55,734 nt of DNA from Oscillospiraceae bacterium (GTDB taxonomy: Bacteria > Bacillota_A > Clostridia > Oscillospirales > Oscillospiraceae): NCBI GenBank assembly GCA_017516785.1, contig JAFXAV010000023.1:1-55734 (forward strand), read 5' to 3'. Position 1 is the stretch's first letter; each line of letters opens with the position of its first letter. The translations under genes were made by a program, and so were the position numbers. The notes below the pieces were generated by a model that was not told where the DNA came from, made no database searches, and was given only the letters and a program-made list of their open reading frames with translations. Positions 15,648-24,029 of the stretch are shown here, piece after piece.

Positions 15648-16445
15648 ATGGAACAGCTTTGCAATAAAATCAATATGCCCCCCGAAGTTACGCAGCAGCT
15701 CACCGCCATTCACAGCACCTTGGAATATTTCCCCTGCCTGGAGCTTCTGATGCATGAGGAAACCTGGAGCGAAGGTCTCATACAGCTGAAAGAATCTCTT
15801 GGAGAAGATCCCGGCGGGTTCAAACGACTGTGCTCCATGCTCCGCTGCGCGCTGAAAGCAAAAGATGAATATGACCGCCTTGGCATTTCTGAGGAAATCT
15901 ATGTGGACACCATGGCAGCCTTCTCCCGCTTTGTTCGGGAGCATAAGGAAAGCTTCGGCAGCTATGGCTTTAACCGTGGGTTCTGGACCACCCGTCAGGT
16001 ATCCTGCAAACTCTTTCGCATTGGGCAGCTGGAATATGAAATGACTCTCCTGAAGGGCGAACCCATTGTGAGCCTCCACATTCCTACGGATGTGGACCTG
16101 AGTCAAGAAATTCTTCGCCCCTCCATCAGCGCCGGTCTTGCGGAGTTTTACCGACTGTTCCCCGATTATGAAGGAAAACCGGTCTACTGCCACACCTGGC
16201 TGCTCTCTCCCCTGCTGAAAGATTTCCTGACTGAATCCTCCAACATCCTGCATTTTCAGGAGCTGTTTGACATTGATCCCGAGGGCATCCCCGGAAACGA
16301 TGTGCTGCTTTGGGTTTTTAAAAATCCCAAACTTCCCAGAGCGGAACTTCCGGAAAACACAAGCCTTCAGCGAAAGATCAAGGCGTATCTGCTGAACAAT
16401 GAAAAATTCCTTGAAGGCGCCGGTTATCTCCGGCTTCCCCTGTAA
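15648..16445 (+). CDS. GNAT-like acyltransferase-domain protein (DUF5596 type)
   Basis: 265 aa, soluble. The N-terminal ~110 residues are helical and acidic. The C-terminal part has the block LEYEMTLLKGEPIVSLHIPTD, and later LLSPLLKDFL...NILHFQELFDI. I associate this pattern with the two-domain acyltransferase-like family (DUF5596, GNAT-like C-terminal domain) found in Clostridia, often beside sugar-use genes. No acceptor is known. GGAGG precedes ATG 15648. Its position between murQ and the permease/hydrolase pair suggests an accessory role in the same region, which is inference. Confidence 0.7.
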   Translation: MEQLCNKINMPPEVTQQLTAIHSTLEYFPCLELLMHEETWSEGLIQLKESLGEDPGGFKRLCSMLRCALKAKDEYDRLGISEEIYVDTMAAFSRFVREHKESFGSYGFNRGFWTTRQVSCKLFRIGQLEYEMTLLKGEPIVSLHIPTDVDLSQEILRPSISAGLAEFYRLFPDYEGKPVYCHTWLLSPLLKDFLTESSNILHFQELFDIDPEGIPGNDVLLWVFKNPKLPRAELPENTSLQRKIKAYLLNNEKFLEGAGYLRLPL

Positions 16446-16450
16446 CAGCA

Positions 16451-16478
16451 ATCCCCGGTATTCCTGCCGGGGATTTTT
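16451..16478 (+). terminator. Terminator of the GNAT-like gene
   Basis: ATCCCCGG (16451-16458) and CCGGGGAT (16467-16474) form an 8-bp stem followed by TTTTTG. Confidence 0.8.
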
Positions 16479-16512
16479 GCATGTTAAAATAACATTACGA
16501 AAAAAAGTTCCA

Positions 16513-16542
16513 TTGACACAACGTGGTAAGTAGTTGTATATT
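16513..16542 (+). promoter_or_regulatory. Promoter of the APC permease-hydrolase operon
   Basis: TTGACA (16513-16518), an 18-base spacer and TATATT (16537-16542), preceded by TTG as a partial extended -10. Confidence 0.7.
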
Positions 16543-16655
16543 AATAATATGATTTATTATCCGACTGAAATTATCTTTTATTTGTGGTTTGGCGCCCTTG
16601 TTTTCGGTGGTGCAATGAAACTAATTTACAGCCAACACAGAAGGAGTATGCATCT

Positions 16656-18038
16656 ATGCATAAAAAAATAAAACTGAGCGATGTAATCTTAAGTGTCATC
16701 TGCGTCGTTTTTGTCGCGGAAGCCACCGCGCCCGTAGCTGTTCTGGGAAACAGTCAGTTTTTCTGGCGCCTTTTTATGATTGCAGCATTTCTTGTCCCCT
16801 ACGGTCTGATATCCTCTGAACTGGGCACCGCATATCCCGGCAACGGCGGACTTTACGACTGGATCAGCCTGGCATTCCCTGGAACCCGCTGGGGTGCCCG
16901 GGCATCCTGGTGGTACTGGCTGAATTTCCCGCTGTGGATGGCATCCCTGGCTGTTATGGTCCCGGATCTTCTTTCCATCGCCTTCAACATTGAGATCGGA
17001 ATATGGGTTAGCCTTGCCATTCAGCTGATGTTTATTCTCATCGTCACGATTATCACCTGTTTTCCGGTTTGTGACAGTGTCGTGATTCTGAATATCTGCG
17101 CTGTGATCAAAGTCGGTCTTGCCCTTCTGGTTGGCGGCATGGGCATTTACTTTATCACCCAAAACGGATTTGCAAATGATATGAGTTTTGCGACCTTCCT
17201 GCCCAGCTTCAATCTGGACAGCCTCTCGTCCATCTCTGTCATTATTTTTACCATGCTCGGCTTTGAGGTCGTCTGCACCTTCGCTGATGACATGGATAAT
17301 CCCAAAAAGCAGATCCCCCAGGCTATCATCTTTGGCGGTCTGGTCATTGCAGGTGTCTACCTTCTGGGTGGCTTCGGCATTGCGGCAGTGATTCCTGCGG
17401 ACGAAGTGGATGCGGCTTCCGGTCTGATTGAAGCTGTCATACTGGTCAGCGGACAGGAATCCGGAATTCTTATCAGCGCCGTATCCCTGCTTTTTGCGGT
17501 TACCCTTTTCGGCAATATGATTTCCTGGTCCCTTGGCATCAACAACACCGCCTGTTATGCAGCTGAACATGGAGATATGCCCGCCCCCTTCACCCGCCGC
17601 TGGTCAAAGAACAATATGCCCATCGGTGCCGCCATCATCAACGGAATTGCTGCAGCCATTATCTGTGTGCTGGGTGTCATCATGACTCTGACTGCCCCCG
17701 AATCAGAACTGTTCTGGACATTCTTCGCTATGAACATGGTTCTGCTTTTGATGAGCTATCTGCCCATCTTCCCCGCATTTTTGAAGCTGCGCAGAACAGA
17801 TCCCCATGCAGAGCGTCCTTTCAAGGTCTCCGGCGGTCCTGTAATGCTCGCCATTATGGCCTATGTTCCCATGGCGCTGATTCTGATTTCCATTCTTTTC
17901 TGCGCAGTTCCACTGTCTCTGGATGCTGATACCCTGGCATCCGTCCTGCCTATCACCATCGGCTCTTTCCTCTGCTTATGCATTGGTGAGGTTTTGACCA
18001 TCAGGCGGGAAAAGAAAAACAACCCCAGACAGCACTGA
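16656..18038 (+). CDS. APC superfamily amino-acid permease
   Basis: 460-aa integral membrane protein with about twelve hydrophobic segments. The opening HKKIKLSDVILSVICVVFVAE and ELGTAYPGNGGLYDW are typical of the APC family. The conserved Gly-rich TM1 and the FTMLGFEVVCTFADDMDNPK loop in TM6-TM7 support amino-acid or polyamine/antiporter subgroups such as YjeM and GadC. ATG 16656 was chosen because AGGAG lies 9 bases upstream. The frame is open further but without a good site. It is co-transcribed with the hydrolase at 18053, so it may take up or export amino acids released from cell-wall peptides (inference). Confidence 0.88.
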   Translation: MHKKIKLSDVILSVICVVFVAEATAPVAVLGNSQFFWRLFMIAAFLVPYGLISSELGTAYPGNGGLYDWISLAFPGTRWGARASWWYWLNFPLWMASLAVMVPDLLSIAFNIEIGIWVSLAIQLMFILIVTIITCFPVCDSVVILNICAVIKVGLALLVGGMGIYFITQNGFANDMSFATFLPSFNLDSLSSISVIIFTMLGFEVVCTFADDMDNPKKQIPQAIIFGGLVIAGVYLLGGFGIAAVIPADEVDAASGLIEAVILVSGQESGILISAVSLLFAVTLFGNMISWSLGINNTACYAAEHGDMPAPFTRRWSKNNMPIGAAIINGIAAAIICVLGVIMTLTAPESELFWTFFAMNMVLLLMSYLPIFPAFLKLRRTDPHAERPFKVSGGPVMLAIMAYVPMALILISILFCAVPLSLDADTLASVLPITIGSFLCLCIGEVLTIRREKKNNPRQH

Positions 18039-18052
18039 GGGAGGTCGTATTT

Positions 18053-19309
18053 ATGAATAAGATTTCAAACATATCCAGAGAAAATCTGATTTCCCGGATG
18101 CAGGAGATTATTTCCGATCCGGAGCATCCCCTGATGGCTGCTGCCATCGGCGTGCTCAAAAACGGCTGCGTTCTGTTTTCTGATGCTGTTGGAAAGAAAC
18201 AGCTTGGCAGCGACGATGCCACCGGCGATACGAAATTCCGTATTGCTTCCATTTCCAAACTGGTCACCGCTGTAGGTGTCTGGCAGCTGATCGAACAAAA
18301 CCGGATTGACCCCGATGTGGATATTTCCGGATATTTGGGATTCAAACTTCGCAATCCCCATTACCCTGATACCCCCATTACCGTGCGGATGCTCCTGTCC
18401 CACACTTCCTCCATTCGGGACGGCGGCAAACCCGGTTCCTATAATATCCCATTGGGACATTCCATTTCTGAATTCTTCACAGAAGGCACCCGATACCATA
18501 TGCCCCGATGCTGGGCTCCCGCTGAAGAAGCCCCCGGTAAGTTCTTTGCCTACTGCAATATGAATTACTGCCTGCTTGGAACCATCGTCGAAAGAGTTTC
18601 CGGAGAAAGATTCGATGAATATATGACAAATCATGTATTTACACCCATGGGCCTCAGCTGCAGCTTCAATGTCTCCGGTATGCCTGAAGCAGTTCAGGCT
18701 CAGGTAGGCACCATCTACCGGAAAGTCGATGCTCACGATGAATATGACCCCGTGAACGGCACCTGGACCGCTCAGGTGGATGATTTCTCCGACGGATATC
18801 CTCACGAGGATTATTCAGGCTATATCATCGGCAGCAACGGCTCCCTCTTTGGTCCCATGGGCAGTCTGCGGATTTCCGTCAAGGAACTTTGCTGCATCAT
18901 GCAGATGCTCTGCAGCGGCGGCACTTTTAACGGCACTCAGATTCTGATGGCTGAAACCATCGAGTACATGTTCACTCCCGCATGGACATATGATCCTGAT
19001 CTGAAAAACGGCGATACCTATGACGGTATGATGCGCTGTTACGGCATGGGACCCCATATCTTTACCAATACAAATATGGCCGATCGGATTGTTTCCGGAC
19101 AGAATCTTCCATTTGCAGGTCACACCGCTGACGCCTACGGACTGCTCGGCGGTATGTGCTTTGACCGCAAAAACGGAAACGGCCTGATCTATATTGTGGC
19201 AGGAACCGGAAGCGACAAGAGCAAATACCTGGGAAAATACTCTGCATTCTACGGTTGGGAGGAAGCGCTTCTCGCTGCCGGTGCTGAATTTGCAGGTTTT
19301 GAATATTGA
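18053..19309 (+). CDS. Second beta-lactamase-fold serine hydrolase, cytoplasmic (PF00144)
   Basis: 418 aa. SxxK is SISK (Ser66, Lys69) within FRIASISKLVTAVG. The YxN motif is YCN in FFAYCNMNYCLLG, and the HTG-type third motif is GHTADAYG. All three catalytic motifs are therefore present, more canonical than in the paralogue at 8839. No signal peptide is visible. GGAGG lies 8 bases before the ATG, and the gene starts 14 bases after the permease stop. Pairing with an amino-acid permease suggests a D-aminopeptidase, DD-peptidase or MurNAc-L-Ala amidase that yields amino acids or peptides. Esterase activity cannot be excluded. Confidence 0.87.
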   Translation: MNKISNISRENLISRMQEIISDPEHPLMAAAIGVLKNGCVLFSDAVGKKQLGSDDATGDTKFRIASISKLVTAVGVWQLIEQNRIDPDVDISGYLGFKLRNPHYPDTPITVRMLLSHTSSIRDGGKPGSYNIPLGHSISEFFTEGTRYHMPRCWAPAEEAPGKFFAYCNMNYCLLGTIVERVSGERFDEYMTNHVFTPMGLSCSFNVSGMPEAVQAQVGTIYRKVDAHDEYDPVNGTWTAQVDDFSDGYPHEDYSGYIIGSNGSLFGPMGSLRISVKELCCIMQMLCSGGTFNGTQILMAETIEYMFTPAWTYDPDLKNGDTYDGMMRCYGMGPHIFTNTNMADRIVSGQNLPFAGHTADAYGLLGGMCFDRKNGNGLIYIVAGTGSDKSKYLGKYSAFYGWEEALLAAGAEFAGFEY

Positions 19310-19324
19310 TTCGATCTGATAACC

Positions 19325-19362
19325 AATAGGACCTCCTGGAAATCGGGAGGTCCTATTATTTA
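19325..19362 (+). terminator. Terminator of the permease-hydrolase operon
   Basis: AATAGGACCTCC (19325-19336) pairs with GGAGGTCCTATT (19346-19357), followed by ATTTATT. Confidence 0.85.
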
Positions 19363-19743
19363 TTGTATCTCCGCAGCTTACGATACTCGCGGCCCCAATC
19401 ACTCACAAATACCCCTCATATTCCAGCCAGACGACGGTATCTCTATTTTATTCATTTGGTAATTCTGCAGTTTCATCTGGCCAATTTTTATCGTTTTTGC
19501 GAAATGAAACCCTGTTCATTGTGTGTGATTTTTCATTTTTCTACAATCCGCACAATGAAAATGTATACATTTTTACACCTGCACTTTTTAGGTACATCTC
19601 AAAAAACGGCCTTTAAGGGCAAAAATCTTAAAATCAATCAAAAAAATAAATCCACATTTCACAAAAAACATTTTATTTCTTCATGAAATCGTATTTCTTA
19701 TTATGCAAATAGCCGAAATAACGCAATACGAGGCATGCCACCA

Positions 19744-19771
19744 TTGACATTTTCACAAAAAAGGCTAAAAT
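19744..19771 (+). promoter_or_regulatory. Promoter of the second sugar ABC operon
   Basis: TTGACA (19744-19749), a 16-base spacer and TAAAAT (19766-19771). Two short motifs shared with the RpiR promoter lie just upstream. Confidence 0.65.
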
Positions 19772-19900
19772 AAAGTTATAGCTGATCCACAGAAAGTTCG
19801 CTGCAATTCACGGTATACATAGTTAATCCATTGTTCATCGTTTATAGCGCCGCGCTTTTGAGGAATCAGCTAAAATTTTTTCGTAAGAGGAGTACAAACA

Positions 19901-21220
19901 ATGAAGAAGTATCTGGCACTCGTCCTGGCTCTGCTGATGGTTCTGTCTCTGGTCGCTTGCGGCGGCAATGAAACCCCCGCTACCGATGCTCCCCAGAATG
20001 ACGCTCCCCAGGCTGAAGCCCCCGCTGAAACCCCCGCTGAAACCCCCGAAAAAGAAGCCGTCACCCTGAAGTTCCAGCAGTGGTGGGGCGTTGAGCTGCC
20101 CGAAGGCTACCTGCAGGGCATCGTCGACGCTTTCGAAGCTGAGACTGGCATCAAGGTTGAGCTGATCTCCGCTCCCTGGTCCGACACCAAGACCGCTATC
20201 ACCGCCGGTGCTACCAACGGCACCATCGCTGACATCATCTCTGTCGACGGCGCATGGCTGGCTGAGTTCGCTGACATGGGTCTGCTGGCTGACCTGGAAG
20301 CTGCTGGTCTGAACACCGAGCTGGCTGGCGACGTCTGGTCCGTCAATGGCGTTAAGCACGTCGTTCCCGTCAACAACTTCACCTACCCCATGTACGTCAA
20401 CATGGACATCCTGAACGCTTCCGGCGTTGAGGCTATCCCCACCAACTGGACCGAACTGGTCGACGCTTGCAAGAAGATCGCCGACGCTGGCTACTCTGCA
20501 TTCGCTCTGAACCTGGGCGTTACCAATGCTAACGGCATCCAGAACGTCTTCATGCACACTGGCTGGGCTTCCGGCATCACCCTGAAGAACGCTGACGGCG
20601 CTTATGAAGTCGCTGGCAACGAAGACATCAAGGCTCTGTGCGAACTGTACAAGACCCTGTACGACAACGGCTGCCTGTACGCCGGTATGTCCACCCTGGA
20701 AGAGGCTGAAATGACCTCCAACTTCGCCGCTGGCAACTGCGCATTCACCGTCGCTTCCGCTGCCACCATGGGCGAATTCTCCAACCTGAACTTCGAAGCT
20801 GCACTGATCCCCGTTAAGGACGGCTACACCGGCCAGAGCGGTATCTGCTATGCTTCCTGGGCAGCTGGCATCTCCGAGGCTTCCGAGCACAAGGCAGAGG
20901 CTGCACAGTTCCTGAACTACCTGCTGGGCGGCTTCGACGGCACCGACGGCTCCGTCTCCGCTGGTCTGGCTTCCACTCAGACTGCATTCCCCAACTCCAA
21001 GATCGCTAACCCCGACTACTCCGCAACTCCCGCACAGTTCCAGGCTTTCTATGAGCTGTATAAGAACAACTACGTCATCAACGAGTTCGTTGGCCTGCCC
21101 AACGCTTCCTCCGTCATGACCGACATGACCAATGACCTGGTTCTGTATCTGGAAGGCGACATGGACGTCGACACCCTGCTGAACAACTGGCAGGAATACC
21201 TGGAGAATGCCGGCGCATAA
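19901..21220 (+). CDS. Sugar-binding lipoprotein of a MalEFG-type ABC importer
   Basis: 439 aa, family 1 solute-binding protein. The N-terminus MKKYLALVLALLMVLSLVAC is a lipoprotein signal, with the lipidated Cys at residue 20 in LVAC. It is followed by a repetitive Pro/Ala/Glu/Thr linker (APAETPAETPEKEA) to about residue 50, then the binding fold (VTLKFQQWWGVELPEGY). Codon use is very biased (CTG, GCT, GAC), which suggests a highly expressed gene. GAGGAG lies 8 bases before the ATG. Terminator-like DNA follows at 21243, before the permease genes, so the binding protein is probably made in excess. The ligand is unknown; downstream enzymes suggest a hexose, ketose or an oligomer of these. Confidence 0.93.
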   Translation: MKKYLALVLALLMVLSLVACGGNETPATDAPQNDAPQAEAPAETPAETPEKEAVTLKFQQWWGVELPEGYLQGIVDAFEAETGIKVELISAPWSDTKTAITAGATNGTIADIISVDGAWLAEFADMGLLADLEAAGLNTELAGDVWSVNGVKHVVPVNNFTYPMYVNMDILNASGVEAIPTNWTELVDACKKIADAGYSAFALNLGVTNANGIQNVFMHTGWASGITLKNADGAYEVAGNEDIKALCELYKTLYDNGCLYAGMSTLEEAEMTSNFAAGNCAFTVASAATMGEFSNLNFEAALIPVKDGYTGQSGICYASWAAGISEASEHKAEAAQFLNYLLGGFDGTDGSVSAGLASTQTAFPNSKIANPDYSATPAQFQAFYELYKNNYVINEFVGLPNASSVMTDMTNDLVLYLEGDMDVDTLLNNWQEYLENAGA

Positions 21221-21242
21221 TCTCCGCCATAACTGAACATCT

Positions 21243-21272
21243 GAAAAGGGGTCACTTTGACCCCTTTTCTTT
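21243..21272 (+). terminator. Intercistronic hairpin after the binding-protein gene
   Basis: GAAAAGGGGTCA (21243-21254) and TGACCCCTTTTC (21258-21269) form a 12-bp stem with a 3-base loop, ending TTTTCTTTCC. It stands between the lipoprotein gene and the permease genes of the same operon. Confidence 0.75.
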
Positions 21273-21332
21273 CCAAGTGGGAAAATATCCATTCTTTCCC
21301 AAATCAATAAATTATGGTAGGAGGGTAAAACA

Positions 21333-22220
21333 TTGAATCTGAAGCGAATCGCTAAGAAAAGCACGCCCTACAGATACCTGTTGCCCACTATCCTGCTGAT
21401 GGTGGTCTTCCTGGTGATCCCCATCTGTATGGTCGTCAGCTATTCTTTCCTTGACAAAGCTGTTGTTTCCAAGACCCCCCAGTTCGTGGGTTTTGCAAAC
21501 TACATTGAGCTGTTCCAGGATTCCAAGTTCTGGAACGCCGCAAGCAATACCGTGGTATTCGTGGTTGTCAGCGTTGTGGCCCACCTGGTTCTGGGCATGG
21601 TTTTCGCACAGCTGCTGAACTCCAAGTATTTCAAGACCCGTACCAAAACCCTCGCCCGTGTCGTCTATATCCTTCCCTGGGTGTTCACCGCTTCCGTTGT
21701 TGCCATTCTGTGGAAACTGATGCTGCAGCCTTCCGGTATCATCAATTACCTGCTGTCCTTCATTCCCGCAATCAACAACAAGTTCGAGTGGCTGAGTAAC
21801 CGCGACCTGTCTCTGGCCGTTGTTTGCTTCATCAACATCTGGTGCGGATATCCCTTCTATATGGTCAGTATCCTGGCCGGTCTGCAGGGCGTACCCGGCG
21901 ATCTCTATGAAAGTGCCGCCATTGACGGTGCTTCCACCGCCAAGAGCTTCTGGCACATCACCATTCCCCAGCTGATGCCTATTCTGATCAGCATCGCTAT
22001 GCTGGACTTTATCTGGACACTGCAGTCTTTCAACGTTATCTGGATGCTGACCGGCGGCGGTCCCATCAATTCCTCCGAAATGCTCAGTGTGTACATCTAT
22101 AAGCTGACATTCCAAAAGCTCGATTACAGTATGGCAAGTACCACTGCAACAGTCCTGTTGCTGCTGTGCATCATCTTCGCCATTTTCTACGTAAGACAGC
22201 AGAAGAAAGTGAGGGAGTAA
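21333..22220 (+). CDS. Sugar ABC transporter permease (MalF/UgpA type)
   Basis: 295-aa inner-membrane permease. The TTG start at 21333 is supported by GGAGG 8 bases upstream and by no better ATG. The first membrane segment is YLLPTILLMVVFLVIPICMV. The EAA loop is YESAAIDGASTAKSFWHITI near residues 190-209, followed by IPQLMPIL. The conserved WTLQSFNVIWMLTGGGP block of CUT1 permeases is present. It pairs with the permease starting 2 bases after its stop. The ATPase is not encoded locally. Confidence 0.93.
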   Translation: MNLKRIAKKSTPYRYLLPTILLMVVFLVIPICMVVSYSFLDKAVVSKTPQFVGFANYIELFQDSKFWNAASNTVVFVVVSVVAHLVLGMVFAQLLNSKYFKTRTKTLARVVYILPWVFTASVVAILWKLMLQPSGIINYLLSFIPAINNKFEWLSNRDLSLAVVCFINIWCGYPFYMVSILAGLQGVPGDLYESAAIDGASTAKSFWHITIPQLMPILISIAMLDFIWTLQSFNVIWMLTGGGPINSSEMLSVYIYKLTFQKLDYSMASTTATVLLLLCIIFAIFYVRQQKKVRE

Positions 22221-22221
22221 C

Positions 22222-23058
22222 ATGGTTGGCAGTTACAAGAAATCCGTTAAAATCGTACTTTCCATCATGTTGGTCCTGGGTGGTCTTTTTGCCGGCTTCC
22301 CCATCATCTGGATGCTGTGCTCCTCCTTTAAGTCCAACTCCACCATTTTCTCCTGGCCTCCCAAATTCTTCGATGAGACCTTCGGCTTCCATTCCTATGC
22401 AGCCGTCCTCACCGATCCCGCCAAGGTCCGCTACTTCATCAACAGCTATATCGTTGCAGCGCTGGTTGTTATCGCCACCCTGTTCATCGGTATCCTTGCA
22501 GGCTATGCATTCAGCCGTTTTGATTTCCCCGGTAAGGGCGTTATCAATTCCCTGATCGTCTCCGTCCAGGCCATTCCTCCCATCGTTCTGCTGATTCCCT
22601 ACATGAGCATGATCGTGGCAATGAAGCTGTTCGATACCTATGCCGCCCTGGTTCTGACGTACCTCGTCACCACCCTGCCCTACTGTATCCTGATGATGAC
22701 AGGTTACTTCAACACACTTTCGAAGGAACTGGATGAAGCGGTTCTGATCGACGGCGGCTCCCGCTGGAAGGCTCTGTGGTCCGTTCTGGTCCCCATTTCC
22801 ATCCCCGGCATGGTCTCCGTTGGTATGTACACCTTCATGCAGGCCTGGAATGAATACCTGTTTGCTCTGTGTCTGACTCAGAGAAACGAAATGAAGACCG
22901 TCCCCATCGGCATCAACCTGCTGATGGGCATGCACGGCAACGACTGGAGCCAGATGATGGCCATGAGCGTCCTGGGTTCCATCCCCGTGCTGATCCTGTT
23001 TATCTTCTTCCAGAAGTACTTCATCGCCGGTATGTCCGCCGGTGGTGTTAAGGGCTAA
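22222..23058 (+). CDS. Sugar ABC transporter permease (MalG type)
   Basis: 278 aa with about six hydrophobic segments starting near residue 12 (ILSIMLVLGGLFAGFPIIW). The EAA loop is LDEAVLIDGGSRWKALWSVL near residues 172-191, followed by VPISIPGM. The family ending is KYFIAGMSAGGVKG. It begins 2 bases after the partner permease, so the two are probably translationally coupled. Confidence 0.93.
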   Translation: MVGSYKKSVKIVLSIMLVLGGLFAGFPIIWMLCSSFKSNSTIFSWPPKFFDETFGFHSYAAVLTDPAKVRYFINSYIVAALVVIATLFIGILAGYAFSRFDFPGKGVINSLIVSVQAIPPIVLLIPYMSMIVAMKLFDTYAALVLTYLVTTLPYCILMMTGYFNTLSKELDEAVLIDGGSRWKALWSVLVPISIPGMVSVGMYTFMQAWNEYLFALCLTQRNEMKTVPIGINLLMGMHGNDWSQMMAMSVLGSIPVLILFIFFQKYFIAGMSAGGVKG

Positions 23059-23098
23059 ACCACAATTACATATTTTATTTAAAAGGAGAAAATCTACT

Positions 23099-23959
23099 AT
23101 GTTGATGAACATGAAAGAACTGCTGGCAGTCGCTAACGTGCATCGTTTTGCTGTTCCCGCATTCAACATCAGCGACTACAATATGTTCAACGGTATCATG
23201 GAAGTTTCTGAAGAAATGAACGCTCCCGTGATCATCGCCATTCATCCCGACGAACTGAGCCACACCAAGACCGAAATGGTCAAGGGCATCATTGAGAGAA
23301 TTCACAAGTCTCCCGTTCCCGCTGTTGTCCATCTGGACCACGGCTCTTCCTTCGAGCAGGTCATGCTGGCCATCCAGACCGGCTTCACCTCCGTTATGAT
23401 CGACGCCTCCCATGCTCCTCTGAATGAGAACATCGCCATCTGCAAGAAGGTCGTTGAGGCTGCTCATGCTGTCAACGTCTCCGTTGAAGGCGAGCTGGGC
23501 ACCATCGGCAACGTCGACTCCGCTGAAGGTGGCGCTGACACCATCATCTACACCGACGTTGCTAATGCCGTTCAGATGATCAACGAGTCCGGCATCGACA
23601 CCCTGGCCATCGCCATCGGCACCAGCCACGGCCTGTACCCCGCTGACATGAAGCCCCTGCTGAACATCGAGCGTCTGGACGAGCTGAAGGAAGCTCTGCC
23701 CGAGGTTCCCATGGTCCTGCATGGCGGTTCCGGCAACGAGGACACCGAAATCCGCAAGTCCGTCGAGCACGGCGTTGCAAAGATCAACATTTCCTCCGAC
23801 ATCAAGGTTGCTTACTACAACAAGATGCGTGAAGTTCTGCAGAACCCCAAGCTGCGTGAGCCCAATGTCATTCAGCCCCCCTGCCTGGAGGCAATGAAGG
23901 TTGTCGCCCGCCAGAAGATCGAACTGTTCAAGGCTGACGGCAAGGCTGCTCTGTATTAA
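23099..23959 (+). CDS. Class II (zinc) ketose-bisphosphate aldolase, copy 1
   Basis: 286 aa. This metal-dependent aldolase splits fructose- or tagatose-bisphosphate, or a related ketose phosphate, into DHAP and an aldehyde. Motifs: VHLDHGSS (catalytic Asp and a zinc His), SVMIDASH, VEGELGTIGN (metal region), IGTSHGLYP (zinc His) and MVLHGGSGN (zinc His, phosphate loop), then KINISSDIK. The start at 23099 has AGGAG 10 bases upstream. It is the first metabolic gene after the importer and shows the same biased codon use. Fructose and tagatose forms cannot be distinguished by eye. Confidence 0.92.
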   Translation: MLMNMKELLAVANVHRFAVPAFNISDYNMFNGIMEVSEEMNAPVIIAIHPDELSHTKTEMVKGIIERIHKSPVPAVVHLDHGSSFEQVMLAIQTGFTSVMIDASHAPLNENIAICKKVVEAAHAVNVSVEGELGTIGNVDSAEGGADTIIYTDVANAVQMINESGIDTLAIAIGTSHGLYPADMKPLLNIERLDELKEALPEVPMVLHGGSGNEDTEIRKSVEHGVAKINISSDIKVAYYNKMREVLQNPKLREPNVIQPPCLEAMKVVARQKIELFKADGKAALY

Positions 23960-24029
23960 TCTATTCTGAACCAACCAGTCCGGCGCGAATTATTCGCGCC
24001 GGAATTCTGGGTACATAAGGAGAAAATTC

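Larger units (their letters stand above)
19310..19900. other. Long AT-rich intergenic region upstream of the second ABC operon
   Basis: 591 bases without a convincing gene. It contains the terminator at 19325, then an AT-rich stretch with A- and T-runs. AATCGTATTT (19687-19696) matches exactly the reverse complement of AAATACGATT in front of the RpiR gene at 26267. ACGCAATACG (19721-19730) shares ACGCAAT with the same site. The promoter at 19744 follows. The leader from there to the ATG at 19901 is about 120 bases. Confidence 0.6.

Noticed and set aside
19835..21364. Long minus-strand open frame (about 509 codons) antisense to the second binding lipoprotein
   Set aside because: Same cause: codon-bias shadow with repetitive Ser/Gly/Val/Asp composition, spanning the whole lipoprotein gene and its promoter.
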